In this document: one piece after another, positions 6,469 to 7,862 of the stretch
Layout: each line of letters begins with the position of its first letter
Position numbering within the stretch: the stretch's first letter is position 1
Assembly: GCA_029287335.1 (NCBI GenBank)
Contig: JARFRI010000365.1
Coordinates: 1 to 7,862, forward strand
Length of the DNA: 7,862 nucleotides
Origin: Phycisphaera sp.
Lineage (GTDB): Bacteria > Planctomycetota > Phycisphaerae > Phycisphaerales > Phycisphaeraceae
Direction: 5' to 3'
Made by a program: the position numbers and the translations under genes
Notes under the pieces: model-generated
Told to the model about the DNA's origin: nothing
The model's input: only the letters and a program-made list of their open reading frames with translations
The model's database searches: none

Positions 6469-7862
6469 ATGTCCCTTCAACGCCGTGACTTCCTCAAACT
6501 AACCGCCGCCTCCGGGTTGGCCTTCTCGACCAGCTCGCTGTTGTCCGCGTGCTACGCCGCGCCGGCCGTCGCGCCGCGCCGCATCGGACCTAACGACAAG
6601 CTCAACGTCCTGTCCATCGGCGTCATCGGCTCCATCGGCGCCGCCGACCGCAAGCAAGTCGCCAGCCACCCGCGCGTCAACATCGCCGGCCTGTGCGACG
6701 TCGATAGCAAGTACCTCGAAAAGGCAGGCAACGAACACCCCGACGCTTTCCGCGAAAAGGACTACCGCGAGGTCTTCGATAAGCACGCCGACAAGTTCGA
6801 CGCCGTCATCGTCTCCACCCCCGACCACACCCACTGCGCCATCGATACCCTCGCGCTGTCCAAGGGCAAGCACACCTACGGCCAAAAGCCGCTGGTCCAA
6901 CAACTCGAAGAGGTCACCCTCCTCCGCAACGCGACCGAAGCCAACCCAACCCTCTCGACACAGATGGGCAACCAACGCATGCAGTCCCCCGGTCGACGCG
7001 CCGCGGTCCACGTCCTCAAGACCGGCACCCTGGGCAAGTGCAAGGAAATCTTCGTCACCACCGGCTCGGGACTCAAGGGCGGCGGCGGCTACTTCAACAA
7101 CCGCGAACTGCTCCCCACCGAAGCACCACCGGCCCACCTGGACTGGGACCTCTGGCAGTCCGGCGTCCAACCCCTCATCGAGTACCGCCCCAAGATCGCA
7201 CCGCTCAAGTGGCGAGCCCTCTGGGACTACGGCACCGGCGGCCTGGGTGACTGGGGCTGCCACCTCCTCGACGTCGTCTTCTACGCCTACCCCGAACTGA
7301 CCAGCCCAACCGCTGTCATCGCCGAGGTCAAAGACCCACCCGAAGGCATGTTCCACGCTCGCACCTGCAAGACCGTCCTGACCTACGACACCTCGACCGA
7401 CGCCTTCGCGGATAAGACCGTCAAGGTCCACTACTCCGACGAGGGCCAGATCGCGACCAATGAAGAACTGAACCTGTCCGCCGATGTGAAGTCGACCAAG
7501 GACAAGAACCAGACCTGCTTCGTCTGCGAGGGCGGCACGCTGATCCTCACCGCCGGCGGCAAGCTGGAAATCTGGCGCGACGGCAAAAACGAAGACTGGA
7601 AACAACTCGAAGGCATGCCCGACTTCCAAGGCTTCAACCACTGGCACGAATGGATCAACACCGCCCTGGGCGAGCACAACCCCGACCTGCACTGGTCGCC
7701 GTTTGGCGTCGGCCTGAAGATCACCGAAGGCGCCCTGCTCTCGGTCAAAGCCACCATGTACCCCGGCAAGGAACTCAAGTGGGACAGCAAGAAACTCGAG
7801 TTCACCAACCACGCCGAGGCAACCAAAACAATCGTCAAACGCGACTACCGCAAAGGCTTCGA
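6469..7862 (+). CDS. Tat-exported lipoprotein of the Gfo/Idh/MocA oxidoreductase family, 3' end cut off
   Basis: From ATG 6469 the frame stays open to the window end (464 residues). AGGAG (6457-6461) lies 7 nt before the start. The N-terminus has a twin-arginine motif QRRDFLK (4-10), a hydrophobic stretch, and the lipobox LSAC (25-28), predicting a lipid-anchored protein translocated by Tat. The Rossmann loop reads GVIGSIGAAD (51-60), departing from GxGxxG. STPDHTH (116-122) and QKP with Lys140 (139-141) follow; Gln in place of Glu in EKP is, from memory, common in this planctomycete subgroup. GNQR (167-170), DWDLW (225-229) and GDWGCHLLD (260-268), with His265 and Asp268 as candidate catalytic or binding residues, complete the family pattern. 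The last residues, KRDYRKGF, resemble the usual end of this subfamily, so only a few residues are probably missing. The likely role is periplasmic oxidoreduction of a sugar or derivative with a bound nicotinamide cofactor; the substrate is unknown. It shares family, not close similarity, with the gene at 4857. Confidence 0.94.
   Translation, partial: MSLQRRDFLKLTAASGLAFSTSSLLSACYAAPAVAPRRIGPNDKLNVLSIGVIGSIGAADRKQVASHPRVNIAGLCDVDSKYLEKAGNEHPDAFREKDYREVFDKHADKFDAVIVSTPDHTHCAIDTLALSKGKHTYGQKPLVQQLEEVTLLRNATEANPTLSTQMGNQRMQSPGRRAAVHVLKTGTLGKCKEIFVTTGSGLKGGGGYFNNRELLPTEAPPAHLDWDLWQSGVQPLIEYRPKIAPLKWRALWDYGTGGLGDWGCHLLDVVFYAYPELTSPTAVIAEVKDPPEGMFHARTCKTVLTYDTSTDAFADKTVKVHYSDEGQIATNEELNLSADVKSTKDKNQTCFVCEGGTLILTAGGKLEIWRDGKNEDWKQLEGMPDFQGFNHWHEWINTALGEHNPDLHWSPFGVGLKITEGALLSVKATMYPGKELKWDSKKLEFTNHAEATKTIVKRDYRKGF

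Noticed and set aside
6242..6502. Small + strand open frame (86 codons) between the two oxidoreductase genes
   Set aside because: It begins inside the terminator hairpin, has no ribosome binding site, and runs into the second oxidoreductase gene in another frame.
6499..7812. Long antisense open frame (437 codons) opposite the second oxidoreductase gene
   Set aside because: It is a shadow of strongly C-ending codons on the + strand. Its translation is a Val/Gly/Leu/Asp-rich composition with no domain, and the + strand frame has clear family motifs throughout.

Overview
The window looks like chromosomal DNA of a planctomycete, perhaps of the Phycisphaerae type. This is inferred from GC-rich DNA with mostly C/G-ending codons, two Tat-exported Gfo/Idh/MocA-family oxidoreductases close together, an exported protein combining PA14-like and NPCBM-like sequence, and a short HEAT-like C-terminus of the kind common in that phylum. 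No 16S rRNA or other phylogenetic marker is present. All genes read on the + strand. I see no RNA gene, CRISPR array, transposase or phage gene.

Left part (3-4669): a cut-off coiled-coil-rich gene (3-665) is followed by two abutting hairpins (671-720) and a good promoter candidate (775-803). The promoter leads into three closely packed genes, 832-1560, 1584-3404 and 3401-4669. The first two are 23 nt apart and the last two share a 4-nt ATGA overlap, so they are probably one transcription unit. Each of the three products begins with an export signal. They are a charged, helical protein with a poly-Ala tract and a CxxC; a 606-residue protein with PA14-like and NPCBM-like regions; and a 422-residue protein with a Pro/Glu linker, an unassigned middle and a HEAT-like end. 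None has a recognisable catalytic domain. They could form a cell-envelope or periplasmic assembly, possibly one that binds glycans, but that is inference.

Right part (4670-7862): after a 187-nt intergenic region comes a complete Tat-dependent Gfo/Idh/MocA oxidoreductase (GTG start 4857, stop 6203), closed by a textbook intrinsic terminator (6228-6258). A 210-nt spacer holds a 12-bp perfect palindrome, a 7-bp direct repeat and a weak -10 candidate. A second family member follows (start 6469), carrying both a Tat motif and a lipobox, and it runs off the window only a few residues before its expected end. The two are separate transcription units and divergent relatives, not a recent duplication. 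In planctomycetes such proteins are generally thought to act on sugars or sugar derivatives with a nicotinamide cofactor; the substrates cannot be read from the sequence.

Most of the window is ordinary planctomycete gene content. The parts most worth a second look are the domain layout of the 606-residue protein, the uncharacterised exported gene set it belongs to, and the non-standard cofactor-binding loop of the second oxidoreductase.
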